A stretch of DNA of 64,000 nucleotides from Eubacterium sp. (GTDB taxonomy: Bacteria > Bacillota > Clostridia > Lachnospirales > Lachnospiraceae): the NCBI GenBank assembly GCA_024681515.1, contig JAILAR010000174.1, positions 62,001 through 126,000 of the forward strand, given 5' to 3'. Of this stretch, positions 7,724-15,633 are shown in pieces; positions within the stretch are counted from its first letter, which is position 1; each line of letters opens with the position of its first letter. Below the pieces are notes generated by a model. The model was not told the origin of the DNA. It worked only from the letters and a program-made list of their open reading frames with translations, and did not search any database. The position numbers and the translations under genes are program-made.

Positions 7724-8131
7724 TTACTGAATGTCACCGGTGCAGTGCGGGCACTTGATCGCCTTGATGTCGATCTCGCTCTGGCACAGCGGGCACTTCT
7801 TGGTCAGCGGCTCTGCTTCCGGCTCCGGTTTCTTCCGGAGATTGATCAGCTTATTCATTGCCTTGACCATTAAGAACAAAACAAAGGCCAGAATGATAAA
7901 GTTGATGATCGCCATAATGAAAGCACCGATTCCAAGTTCTGCCTTACCGATGGTAACCGTCCATCCCTCAAGTCCGCCCTGAATGAAGCAGCCAAGGATC
8001 GGGTTGATGATGCACTCTGTAAGCGCATCAATGATCCCCTTGAAGGCAGCACCGATGATAACACCGATTGCCATATCCATGACATTTCCCTTCAAAGCAA
8101 ATTCTTTAAATTCAGCAAAAAACTTCTTCAT
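7724..8131 (-). CDS. mscL: Large-conductance mechanosensitive channel MscL
   Basis: 135 aa. MscL is a homopentameric membrane channel that opens under high tension to release solutes during hypo-osmotic shock. The N-terminus 'FKEFALKGNVMDMAIGVIIGAAF' (residues 7-29) is the conserved amphipathic helix plus the pore helix TM1. TM2 spans about 70-92. Beyond the usual cytoplasmic helix the protein ends in a CxxC...CxxC zinc-ribbon-like tail ('CPLCQSE...CPHCTGD', about 113-132), a variant seen in some Firmicute MscL proteins. Ribosome binding site AAGGGGG. It lies 51 bp downstream of tpiA with no clear terminator between, so read-through from glycolytic transcripts is possible. Confidence 0.95.
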   Translation of the reverse strand: MKKFFAEFKEFALKGNVMDMAIGVIIGAAFKGIIDALTECIINPILGCFIQGGLEGWTVTIGKAELGIGAFIMAIINFIILAFVLFLMVKAMNKLINLRKKPEPEAEPLTKKCPLCQSEIDIKAIKCPHCTGDIQ

Positions 8132-8182
8132 AATAACCCCCTTATTTTTTTATTATCCCGGGCCTTGCGGCCGAAGATTTCC

Positions 8183-8929
8183 TTAGTAGTTAACGATCTT
8201 ACCGAAGTCAGCCTTCAGAGAAGCGCCGCCTACCAGACCTCCGTCGATATCCGGCTGAGCAAACAGCTCTGCAGCATTACCTGCATTTACGGATCCGCCA
8301 TACTGAATGCGGACAGCCTCAGCAGTTGCTGCATCATAGATCTCAGCGATGCAGTCGCGGATGCCCTTGCAGACTTCCTGTGCCTGTTCGGTTGTTGCAG
8401 TCTTACCGGTACCGACAGCCCAGATCGGCTCATAAGCAATAACCAGATTCTTAACATCATCAGCTGCAACACCCTGCAGATCAGATTTGATCTGCAGACG
8501 GATCCAGTCCATGGTCACGCCCATCTCTCTCTGCTCCAGAGATTCGCCGCAGCAAAGGATCGGTGTAAGACCTGCTGCAATTGCCTTCTTAACCTTCTTG
8601 TTCAGTGTGCAGTCGCACTCCTTAAAATAATCGCGACGCTCTGAATGTCCGATGATAACATACTTAACACCTGCATCTACCAGCATCTCAGCTGAGATCT
8701 CTCCGGTGTAAGCTCCCTTATCCTCGAAATACATATTCTCGGCACCAACCTGAACATTGGTTCCCTTAACTGCTTCAACAACCGGTACAATGTCGATCGC
8801 CGGTACACAGTAAACAACGTCTACTGCATCATTCACAACCAGATCCTTCAGCTCTGCAACAAGTGCAACTGCCTGGGTCGGAGTCATGTTCATCTTCCAG
8901 TTTCCTGCGATGATCTTCTTTCTAGCCAT
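8183..8929 (-). CDS. tpiA: Triosephosphate isomerase
   Basis: 248 aa. Interconverts dihydroxyacetone phosphate and glyceraldehyde 3-phosphate in glycolysis. The classic TIM motifs are present: 'AGNWKMN' at the N-terminus (Asn/Lys of the active site), 'GHSERR' with the catalytic His, '[12 protein letters not shown]' with the catalytic Glu, and 'YGGSVN' for phosphate binding. The start ATG at 8927-8929 is chosen over longer upstream readings because GGAGAAC precedes it and conservation begins there. It is the last gene of gap-pgk-tpiA. A 228-bp GC-rich spacer separates it from pgk. Confidence 0.96.
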   Translation of the reverse strand: MARKKIIAGNWKMNMTPTQAVALVAELKDLVVNDAVDVVYCVPAIDIVPVVEAVKGTNVQVGAENMYFEDKGAYTGEISAEMLVDAGVKYVIIGHSERRDYFKECDCTLNKKVKKAIAAGLTPILCCGESLEQREMGVTMDWIRLQIKSDLQGVAADDVKNLVIAYEPIWAVGTGKTATTEQAQEVCKGIRDCIAEIYDAATAEAVRIQYGGSVNAGNAAELFAQPDIDGGLVGGASLKADFGKIVNY

Positions 8930-8957
8930 TTTTGTTCTCCTATCTGTAATTATTTTA

Positions 8958-9125
8958 GCGGCGACCGTCGCATTTCGCTTTGATACATGTTTTGCTTCAT
9001 GCTCCGTTTTGCCGTTCCCGCGGCGACCGTCGCATTTCGCTTCGCTCATGCTCCGGCGCGCTATCGCGCGCCATACGAATATCGATATTGCGACCGTGTC
9101 ATGCAAGCATGACGGTCGCATATCG
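8958..9125. repeat. GC-rich intergenic element with direct repeats and hairpins (pgk-tpiA spacer)
   Basis: A 23-bp GC-rich segment starting GCGGCGACCGTCG occurs at 8958-8980 and again at 9020-9042, each followed by CATGCTCCG, so the region looks like a decayed ~62-bp tandem duplication. It continues with a 7-bp GGCGCGC hairpin (9055-9072) and a long imperfect hairpin (9084-9125, loop AA). Its composition is GC-richer than the surrounding intergenic DNA. A related-looking GC-rich palindromic spacer lies at 38380-38580. It may be a small repeated element or an mRNA processing/stability structure between pgk and tpiA. Confidence 0.7.
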
Positions 9126-9157
9126 AATCCGTGCGCCGCTTAATACGTTCGCGACGA

Positions 9158-10369
9158 TTACTTATCGTTGGCTGCTGCCACACCCGGAAGCTCCTTACCC
9201 TCAAGGAATTCAAGGGAAGCACCGCCGCCTGTGGAGATATGGCTCATCTTGTCGCCAAATCCAAGCTGGTTGCATGCTGCTGCGGAATCACCACCACCGA
9301 TGATGGTCGTAGCATCAGTCTCAGCCAGAGCCTGCGCAACTGCGATGGTACCTGCTGCCAGAGTCGGGTTCTCGAATACACCCATCGGTCCGTTCCATAC
9401 AACGGTCTTAGCGGTCTTTGCAGCGTCAGCAAAGAGTGCGCGGGTCTTCTCGCCGATATCAAGACCTTCCATATCCGCCGGGATCGCATCGGAAGATACG
9501 GTCTTCACTTCGATCGGTCCATCGATCGGATCCGGGAAACCTGCCGCAACAACGGTATCTACCGGAAGGAGCAGCTTCTTGCCAAGCTTCTCTGCCTTCT
9601 CGATCATTTCCTTGCAGTAATCGATCTTGGAATCATCTACCAGAGACAGACCAACTTCCTTACCCTGAGCCTTCAGGAACGTATAAGCCATACCACCGCC
9701 GATGATCAGTGTATCACACTTCTCAAGCAGGTTGGAGATTACGTTCAGCTTATCCGCAACCTTAGCACCACCGAGGATCGCTACGAACGGACGTACCGGA
9801 TTCTCAACAGCGTTGCCCAGGAAATCGATCTCCTTCTGCATCAGGTAACCGACAACTGCGGTATCCACGTACTTGGTAACACCCACGTTGGAGCAGTGTG
9901 CACGGTGTGCAGTACCAAATGCATCATTTACAAATACATCAGCGATGCTTGCCAGATCCTTGGAGAACTCCTCTCCGTTCTTGGTTTCTTCCTTGCGGAA
10001 CCGAGTATTCTCAAGAAGGATCACATCCCCGTCATTCATGGCATTGACAGCTTCAACAACGTTCGGTCCGACAACGTTCTCGTTTGCAACAAACTTTACT
10101 TCCTGACCCAGCAGTTCGGACAGACGTACAGCAACCGGAGCAAGGGTCTTGGTGAGCTTGTCCTCATCGGTCTTTACCTTGCCCAGGTGAGAGCAAAGGA
10201 TGATCTTGCCGCCGTCAGCGATCAGCTTCTTGATCGTGGGGAGTGCAGCTACCAGACGGTTCTCATCTGTGATCTTGCCATCCTTGAGCGGTACGTTGAA
10301 GTCGCAGCGGCAAAGCACGCGCTGGCCCTTTACATTGATATCATCTACGGATTTCTTGTTCAGTGACAT
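9158..10369 (-). CDS. pgk: Phosphoglycerate kinase
   Basis: 403 aa. Transfers phosphate from 1,3-bisphosphoglycerate to ADP in glycolysis. Family marks include '[21 protein letters not shown]' split over residues about 18-38, 'CSHLGKVK' (substrate-binding Arg/His region), 'GGAKVADKL' for nucleotide binding, and 'GGGDSAAA' near the C-terminus. The length is normal. Ribosome binding site TAGGAGG precedes ATG at 10367-10369. It is the second gene of the gap-pgk-tpiA cluster; a terminator-like hairpin (10460-10490) between gap and pgk probably reduces, but may not stop, read-through. Confidence 0.97.
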   Translation of the reverse strand: MSLNKKSVDDINVKGQRVLCRCDFNVPLKDGKITDENRLVAALPTIKKLIADGGKIILCSHLGKVKTDEDKLTKTLAPVAVRLSELLGQEVKFVANENVVGPNVVEAVNAMNDGDVILLENTRFRKEETKNGEEFSKDLASIADVFVNDAFGTAHRAHCSNVGVTKYVDTAVVGYLMQKEIDFLGNAVENPVRPFVAILGGAKVADKLNVISNLLEKCDTLIIGGGMAYTFLKAQGKEVGLSLVDDSKIDYCKEMIEKAEKLGKKLLLPVDTVVAAGFPDPIDGPIEVKTVSSDAIPADMEGLDIGEKTRALFADAAKTAKTVVWNGPMGVFENPTLAAGTIAVAQALAETDATTIIGGGDSAAACNQLGFGDKMSHISTGGGASLEFLEGKELPGVAAANDK

Positions 10370-10459
10370 TTTATACCTCCTAATGCGTATATTTTATGAT
10401 CGGACATGCCGATCTACGTTCACAAAGCAATAAAAAATGTTATTAAAATCTAATAAAGT

Positions 10460-10490
10460 AAGGGCCCGGTCCAAAACAGACCGGACCCTT
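10460..10490 (-). terminator. Terminator-like hairpin between gap and pgk
   Basis: Stem of 12 bp with one G-U pair (10460-10471 with 10479-10490), 7-nt loop, followed on the minus strand by TACTTTATTAGATTTT. It could set a higher gap than pgk transcript level. Confidence 0.75.
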
Positions 10491-10528
10491 GCGATAGGTT
10501 TTAATATGTTTCGAGGCCGCTTGGCTGA

Positions 10529-11581
10529 TTAGTCATTCAGTGAACTATCAAGCTCAGCGAAGTACTTGATGGTTCTTACCATCTGAGATGTGTAAGAATT
10601 CTCATTGTCATACCAGGAAACTACCTGTACTTCATACAGATCATCTGCGATCTGAGCTACCATGGTCTGAGTTGCATCGAACAGAGAACCATATCTCATA
10701 CCGATAACATCGGAAGATACGATCTGATCCTCGTTGTAGCCGAAGGACTCGCTTGCTGCTGCCTTCATAGCTGCATTGATGTCTTCCTTGGTAACGCCAG
10801 CCTTCTTAACAACTGCTGTCAGGATGGTGGTGGAACCTGTCGGAACCGGTACTCTCTGTGCAGAACCGATCAGCTTGCCGTTCAGCTCCGGAATAACAAG
10901 GCCGATTGCCTTAGCTGCTCCGGTGGAGTTCGGAACGATGTTTGCAGCACCTGCACGTGCACGACGAAGGTCACCCTTTCTGTGCGGTCCGTCAAGGATC
11001 ATCTGATCACCTGTGTAAGCGTGGATTGTGCTCATGATACCGGACTGGATCGGAGCATAATCATTCAGAGCCTTAGCCATCGGTGCAAGGCAGTTTGTTG
11101 TACAGGATGCAGCGGAGATGATCTTGTCATCAGCTGTCAGTGTATCCTGGTTTACGGAGAATACGATTGTCTTCAGATCATTACCTGCCGGAGCGGAAAT
11201 AACAACCTTCTTGGCACCTGCATCGATATGAGCCTGAGACTTATCCTTGGAGCAGTAGAAACCTGTACACTCAAGTACTACGTCTACACCGATCTCTCCC
11301 CACGGAAGCTCTGCAGCATTTGCCTTTGCATAGATCTGAAGGGTCTTTCCATCAACAGTGATCGTACCTGCCTCATCATCAGCCGTAACTGTGTGAAGGT
11401 TCTGTCCGATCACTCCGGCGTAACCACCCTGAGCTGTATCATACTTCAGCAGGTGTGCCAGCATGGAAGGCTTTGTCAGATCGTTGATCGCAACTACCTC
11501 ATAACCTTCTGCACCGAACATCTGTCTGAAAGCCAGACGACCGATACGACCGAAACCATTAATTGCTACCTTAACTGCCAT
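10529..11581 (-). CDS. gap: Glyceraldehyde-3-phosphate dehydrogenase
   Basis: 350 aa. Oxidises glyceraldehyde 3-phosphate to 1,3-bisphosphoglycerate with NAD+. The Rossmann motif 'INGFGRIGR' (residues 6-14), the catalytic 'SCTTNCLAP' and 'WYDNENSY' near the C-terminus are all present. The start ATG at 11579-11581 is preferred to an upstream in-frame start because AGGAGG lies just before it. A strong promoter lies at 11633-11661. It is the first gene of gap-pgk-tpiA. Confidence 0.97.
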   Translation of the reverse strand: MAVKVAINGFGRIGRLAFRQMFGAEGYEVVAINDLTKPSMLAHLLKYDTAQGGYAGVIGQNLHTVTADDEAGTITVDGKTLQIYAKANAAELPWGEIGVDVVLECTGFYCSKDKSQAHIDAGAKKVVISAPAGNDLKTIVFSVNQDTLTADDKIISAASCTTNCLAPMAKALNDYAPIQSGIMSTIHAYTGDQMILDGPHRKGDLRRARAGAANIVPNSTGAAKAIGLVIPELNGKLIGSAQRVPVPTGSTTILTAVVKKAGVTKEDINAAMKAAASESFGYNEDQIVSSDVIGMRYGSLFDATQTMVAQIADDLYEVQVVSWYDNENSYTSQMVRTIKYFAELDSSLND

Positions 11582-11632
11582 TTCTAATTCCTCCTGGAAA
11601 TTAATTTGTGAACGTATCACTCACATACCACA

Positions 11633-11661
11633 ATCATACCTTTTTTGAGGTCGTTTTTCAA
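11633..11661 (-). promoter_or_regulatory. Promoter of gap
   Basis: Minus strand: -35 TTGAAA (11656-11661), exactly 17 bp, -10 TATGAT (11633-11638). No CggR-like operator could be recognised by eye. Confidence 0.8.
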
Positions 11662-11711
11662 GTGTGTTTTTCACGGTTTTTTCATAGTTTTTCTCAGTTT
11701 CTCCCATTTCC

Positions 11712-11740
11712 TTGAATTTCTCCCGTAAAAACCCTATAAT
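11712..11740 (+). promoter_or_regulatory. Promoter of the PHP phosphatase gene
   Basis: Plus strand: -35 TTGAAT (11712-11717), 17-bp spacer, consensus -10 TATAAT (11735-11740). Confidence 0.75.
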
Positions 11741-11750
11741 CACAATCGTT

Positions 11751-11793
11751 ACAGATACAAGATACAGATACAAGATACAGATACAGATACAAA
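11751..11793. repeat. ACAGAT/ACAAGAT short tandem repeat in a 5' leader
   Basis: About 43 bp of imperfect tandem copies of ACAGATACAAGAT-type units, starting some 10 bp after the -10 of the PHP gene promoter, so the repeats would be transcribed as an unstructured A-rich leader. Such microsatellites can change length by slippage. Confidence 0.8.
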
Positions 11794-11824
11794 GATCCGA
11801 AGCATACGGAAAGGAATCTGCACC

Positions 11825-12673
11825 ATGAATTCAAATCATAATACAAATCACAATTCTGCTCACTATCCCGATTATCATCTTCATACGGAATTCTCAAGCG
11901 ACTGCACGACCCCCATCCGGGATCTGATTGCTGCCTCCAGGGAAAAAGGCCTGACAGAAATATGCATTACAGATCATCATGATGAAGATTTTCCGATGGA
12001 TACAGGCTCACCCCATGATTTTCAGCTGGATTTTGATCGATATTTTCCGGCTCTTTGCGCCCTGCAAGAAGAATATCAGCCTGATTTCACCTTGAAAATC
12101 GGTATCGAACAGGGGATCATGCCCTCCACCTGTGAGAAAATGTCCGGTTTTTCTGCCCGGTATCCGATGTTGGACTTCATCATCTGTTCCTCACACGTTG
12201 TTGACGGATTTGACCCCTACTACCCGGCTTATTTCGAGAAATGGGGAGAAGCTCCGGGATATCGGAAGTATTTTGAGGATATCCTTTATAACGTAACACA
12301 CTTTGCGGATTACAGCGTCTATGGGCACATGGATTATATCCTGCGTTACGGTCCCACAAAGGCTGACAATTTCGATGTCCGTGACTACCTGGAGCTTTTT
12401 GAAGCCATATTCCGGGCGATCCTGGATCATGGCAAAGGCATCGAGCTGAACACCGGATCCCTGTATCGCGGTATGGATTTTGCACACCCCCATCCCACGC
12501 TTCTGAAGCTGTATAGGGAAATGGGCGGTGAGATCATCACCTTCGGCAGCGATGCCCACGATACGGTTCATGTTGGACATGCCTTCGCTGAGGGCGCCGA
12601 GCTGCTCCGTTCTCTGGGTTTTAAGTATTACTGTACCTTCAGCAAACTGCAGCCGGAGTTCCATATGTTATAA
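11825..12673 (+). CDS. PHP-domain histidinol-phosphatase (HisJ/HisK family)
   Basis: 282 aa. The PHP metal-dependent phosphoesterase fold is clear: 'DYHLHTEFSSDC' at the N-terminus, 'ITDHHD' (about 49-54), a Glu in 'IGIEQG', 'SSHVVDG', 'GHMDYILRYG' and 'FGSDAHDT' near the C-terminus supply the usual metal-binding His/Asp/Glu residues. The family typically hydrolyses L-histidinol phosphate in histidine synthesis. No other his genes are nearby, so another phosphoester substrate cannot be excluded. Ribosome binding site AAAGGA with a slightly long spacer. It is monocistronic, convergent with the gene at 12755-13192. Confidence 0.88.
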   Translation: MNSNHNTNHNSAHYPDYHLHTEFSSDCTTPIRDLIAASREKGLTEICITDHHDEDFPMDTGSPHDFQLDFDRYFPALCALQEEYQPDFTLKIGIEQGIMPSTCEKMSGFSARYPMLDFIICSSHVVDGFDPYYPAYFEKWGEAPGYRKYFEDILYNVTHFADYSVYGHMDYILRYGPTKADNFDVRDYLELFEAIFRAILDHGKGIELNTGSLYRGMDFAHPHPTLLKLYREMGGEIITFGSDAHDTVHVGHAFAEGAELLRSLGFKYYCTFSKLQPEFHML

Positions 12674-12680
12674 AACGAAA

Positions 12681-12723
12681 CGCATCCGGAAATGCTCATA
12701 TACCCGAAGCATTTCCGGATGCG
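12681..12723. terminator. Long hairpin terminator between convergent genes
   Basis: Perfect 16-bp stem (12681-12696 with 12708-12723), 11-nt loop. On the minus strand it is followed by TTTCGTTTTATAA, fitting a terminator for the GH94 transcript. It can serve the PHP gene in the other direction. Confidence 0.85.
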
Positions 12724-12754
12724 CCCTGATTCACATTATCAGTAGTCAGATTTA

Positions 12755-13192
12755 TTATTCGAAGCTTTTCAATTCCTTTGTTTCTCCTGCTGCGATCTGA
12801 ATGATCGCATCCTCCCCGGCTTTCTGTCCGATCTCGGACACGGTCGTCATTTCGGTCTCAACCCAGTTTCCTGCCGATGTATAATAATATCTTTTCTCTT
12901 CCTTCGTTATAAGATCCGTGCGGAACAGGACAAGAACGAACCTGTGGCCTCCCGAAAGGACAGCCACTACTTCGCCCAGATCTCCGGGCCATGTGAGAAA
13001 TCCCACTTTATCATCCGCATCATAGATCCCGACCATCGTCTGTGCGGTGGCAGCCGGCTGCAGATCCTGTGTTTTCATCCGGATCATGCATTTATCCGCC
13101 GGAATCTCCGAAGGGATCTCCGTATTGGAATATCCGAGTTCCTTCATGGATTTGGTCAGAACATCTTTATATTTCGGGTAACCGGTCTGCAT
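12755..13192 (-). CDS. Unrecognised small protein coupled to cellobiose phosphorylase
   Basis: 145 aa, family not recognised. It starts inside the end of the GH94 gene: the GH94 stop TGA and this ATG share one base (TGATG), an arrangement typical of translational coupling. No signal peptide or membrane helix is evident. The centre contains a hydrophobic strand-rich stretch ('EVVAVLSGGHRFVLVLF', about 76-92) and one Cys. The beginning 'GYPKYKDVLTKSMKELGY' looks helical. Position suggests a role linked to beta-glucoside phosphorolysis, but nothing in the sequence proves this. A strong terminator follows. Confidence 0.7.
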   Translation of the reverse strand: MQTGYPKYKDVLTKSMKELGYSNTEIPSEIPADKCMIRMKTQDLQPAATAQTMVGIYDADDKVGFLTWPGDLGEVVAVLSGGHRFVLVLFRTDLITKEEKRYYYTSAGNWVETEMTTVSEIGQKAGEDAIIQIAAGETKELKSFE

Positions 13193-15606
13193 CAGCCAAG
13201 TGTAACTACGATCTCGTTTTCATCCTTCAGCTGATCTGCGGGGATGTAATCTCCCGTAAGCGCGCTTCCGTTCAGAAGGATCTCCTTCACACCGGACTCG
13301 TTATGGTCGGGATTGGTCACCTTGATGAAAAGCTTCTTTCCGCGGAACTCCTTCTCGATCTCGAATCCATCCCAGTCAGACGGAATGGACGGGGAGATAT
13401 GCAGGCCGTAGAAATCGGGGCGGAAGCCCAGGATTCCTTCCACGCAGCCAACCATCACGGTGGAAGCGGTTCCCGTCAGCCAGTGCACATGGGACTGACC
13501 GAAGCAGGGGCTTGCCTTACCTTCCGTGAACTGACCGAAGCAGTAGGGCTCCATCTGACGGATCTCCGCACGGTCATTGAAGGCTGCCGGGCAGTTCTCC
13601 ATGTAATACTCAAAGGCACGGTTGCCGTGTCCCATCAGGGACTCTGCCAGGATCAGCCAGCCCTGTGTCTGGGAGAAGATACCGGAGTTCTCCTTGGTTC
13701 CCGCATTGTAACCAACCGCCAGAGCACCGTCGATGGCATGAGCATGGAACGGAGGATCCATGAGGATCGCACCGTATTTTGTATTCAGAATATTATAGAC
13801 GGAATCCATGGCAAGCTTTTTCTGCTCCTCGTCTGCCTGTCCGGAAATGACAGCCCAGCTCTGAGGATTCAGCCACATATTGGCTTCCGGATCCGCCTTT
13901 CTTCCCACAACCGTTCCGTTCTCGGCAAAGCCGCGGATGAACCGATCCTCATCCCAGCAGATATCATTGATAAGGGCCTTCATCTTCTCCTTCTCATCTG
14001 CCAGGAATGCGATATAGGCGTCATCCTTCTTGTACTCGGCAAACTTCGCAAGGATATCCAGCGCATATACAAACTGCAGAGCTACGAAGGAAGACTCTCC
14101 GTTTGCACCGAGTCTCAGGCAGTCGTTCCAGTCCGCGTAAAGGCCGGCCGGCATGCCGTGAGGACCCAGATGCTTCAGGGTGAAATCAATGGCTCTCTTC
14201 AGATGATCATATACCGTTCCCTCATCCTTATTGGCATAGGGGATCACTTCATCGATAAAGGACAGGTCTCCGGTTTCCGTGATGTACTTGTAAACCGTGG
14301 GGAAGAGCCACAGTGCATCGTCCGCACGGTAGGCGGGATGTCCGGTCTCCTGCACGTAGGACAGGTCGTCCGGTGTATCCTCGTGTCCGGCATTGTGAGT
14401 GAACTTCACCAGCGGAAGTCCGCCGCCATTGTCTACCTGAGCCGACAGCATGAAGCGGATCTGCTTCTCAGCCATTTCCGGAGCCAGATGGATCACGCCC
14501 TGGATGTCCTGCACGGTATCACGGTAGCCATAGCCGTTCCGAAGTCCGCAGTAGATAAAGGAAGCCGCTCTGGACCAGATAAAGGTCATGAAGCAGTTAT
14601 AGGCATGCCATACATTCATCATGGAGTTGAATTCAGCGCTTGGAGTCTTAACGATGAACCGGCTGAGATACTTCTCCCAGTAGTCACGGAGCTCACCGAT
14701 CTCCTTCTCAACGATACCTTCTTCTCCGTCGTACTTTGCGATGATCTCGGAAGCTTCGGCACTGTACTTTTCGCCCAGCAGGAAGATCACTTCCTTCGTC
14801 TCGCCGGGAGCCAGAGTAACCACGGTAGCCAGACCGCCGCAGGAATTCTGGTTGTAGTTCATAGCACCGGAAAGCTTTCCTTCCGCTACACCCTGAGGAT
14901 CACGGTAATCATGATAAGCGCCGAGGAAATCCTTCTTAGCTCCGCAGTAAGAATCCACCTCGGACTTTGCCATACCGAAGAAGCGCTCCAGCACCTTCTT
15001 GCCATCCATCAGGACTCCTTCCGGATAAGCATCCAGATTGCCGTGGATCTGCTGCATCACGCGGTTCTGCTCAAAGTAGGTTCTGGAAATGAACAGCGAA
15101 TACTGCAGGTTCACCTGATCCTGCTCATAATGGCTGTTGTTGGTAAATTCCGCATAACCGGTAACCGTAAGGGACCGTACCTTGTCGGACTTATTCGTCA
15201 CCTTCAGCGCCCAGACCTCATATTCCTTATCCTTCGGAACATAGTAGGAGGCGGTACTCTCGATCTCTGCATAATCCGCCTTGATCAGGGTATACCCCAG
15301 ACCGTGGCGGCACTCGCTCTTATACTGATCCAGAGGCTTTCCAACCGGCTGCCAGGAGGCCGACCAGTAGTCCTTCGTATCATTATCACGCAGATAAATG
15401 TACCGACCCGGACGGTCAAAGCTGTTGAACTGATAGCGCAGGATCCGTCCGCTGGCTCCGGACTTTGCGAAGCTGTAGCCCCCTGCATTGTTGGAGATCA
15501 GTGCTCCGTATTCCGGTGATCCCAGGTAGTTTGCCCATGCCTCCGGTGTATCCGGACGGTCGATCACATATTCTCTTGCTGCATCATCAAAAAAACCGTA
15601 CTTCAT
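13192..15606 (-). CDS. Cellobiose phosphorylase (GH94), copy 1
   Basis: 804 aa. GH94 inverting phosphorylases cut beta-glucosidic bonds with inorganic phosphate; this one matches the cellobiose phosphorylase subgroup (cellobiose + Pi to glucose + glucose 1-phosphate) in length and in 'YLRDNDTKDYWSASWQPVG' (71-89), 'RNGYGYRDTVQDIQG' (356-370) and the acid-catalyst motif 'ADWNDCLRLG' (491-500, Asp492). There is no signal peptide, so it acts in the cytoplasm on imported cellobiose. Ribosome binding site AAGGAGAAGG. It lies 28 bp downstream of a second GH94 gene and is coupled to the small gene at 12755-13192. A close paralogue is at 50948-53347. Substrate specificity within GH94 is inferred. Confidence 0.93.
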   Translation of the reverse strand: MKYGFFDDAAREYVIDRPDTPEAWANYLGSPEYGALISNNAGGYSFAKSGASGRILRYQFNSFDRPGRYIYLRDNDTKDYWSASWQPVGKPLDQYKSECRHGLGYTLIKADYAEIESTASYYVPKDKEYEVWALKVTNKSDKVRSLTVTGYAEFTNNSHYEQDQVNLQYSLFISRTYFEQNRVMQQIHGNLDAYPEGVLMDGKKVLERFFGMAKSEVDSYCGAKKDFLGAYHDYRDPQGVAEGKLSGAMNYNQNSCGGLATVVTLAPGETKEVIFLLGEKYSAEASEIIAKYDGEEGIVEKEIGELRDYWEKYLSRFIVKTPSAEFNSMMNVWHAYNCFMTFIWSRAASFIYCGLRNGYGYRDTVQDIQGVIHLAPEMAEKQIRFMLSAQVDNGGGLPLVKFTHNAGHEDTPDDLSYVQETGHPAYRADDALWLFPTVYKYITETGDLSFIDEVIPYANKDEGTVYDHLKRAIDFTLKHLGPHGMPAGLYADWNDCLRLGANGESSFVALQFVYALDILAKFAEYKKDDAYIAFLADEKEKMKALINDICWDEDRFIRGFAENGTVVGRKADPEANMWLNPQSWAVISGQADEEQKKLAMDSVYNILNTKYGAILMDPPFHAHAIDGALAVGYNAGTKENSGIFSQTQGWLILAESLMGHGNRAFEYYMENCPAAFNDRAEIRQMEPYCFGQFTEGKASPCFGQSHVHWLTGTASTVMVGCVEGILGFRPDFYGLHISPSIPSDWDGFEIEKEFRGKKLFIKVTNPDHNESGVKEILLNGSALTGDYIPADQLKDENEIVVTLG

Positions 15607-15633
15607 TTTACCTTCTCCTTTATATTTTTCTTA

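Noticed and set aside
8930..9121. N-terminal extension of TpiA through the GC-rich spacer
   Set aside because: The family conservation and a good binding site both begin at the ATG at 8927-8929; the upstream frame is translated repeat sequence.
9131..10366. 411-codon plus-strand frame opposite pgk
   Set aside because: Antisense shadow; pgk on the other strand is unambiguous.
11694..11897. 67-aa minus-strand ORF over the microsatellite
   Set aside because: Tyr/Leu/Ser/Val repeats come from translating the ACAGAT repeat; it overlaps the promoter and start of the PHP gene.
13042..15519. 825-codon open frame on the plus strand opposite GH94 copy 1
   Set aside because: Antisense shadow of a clear GH94 gene; composition is Ile/Leu/Arg/His-rich without motifs.
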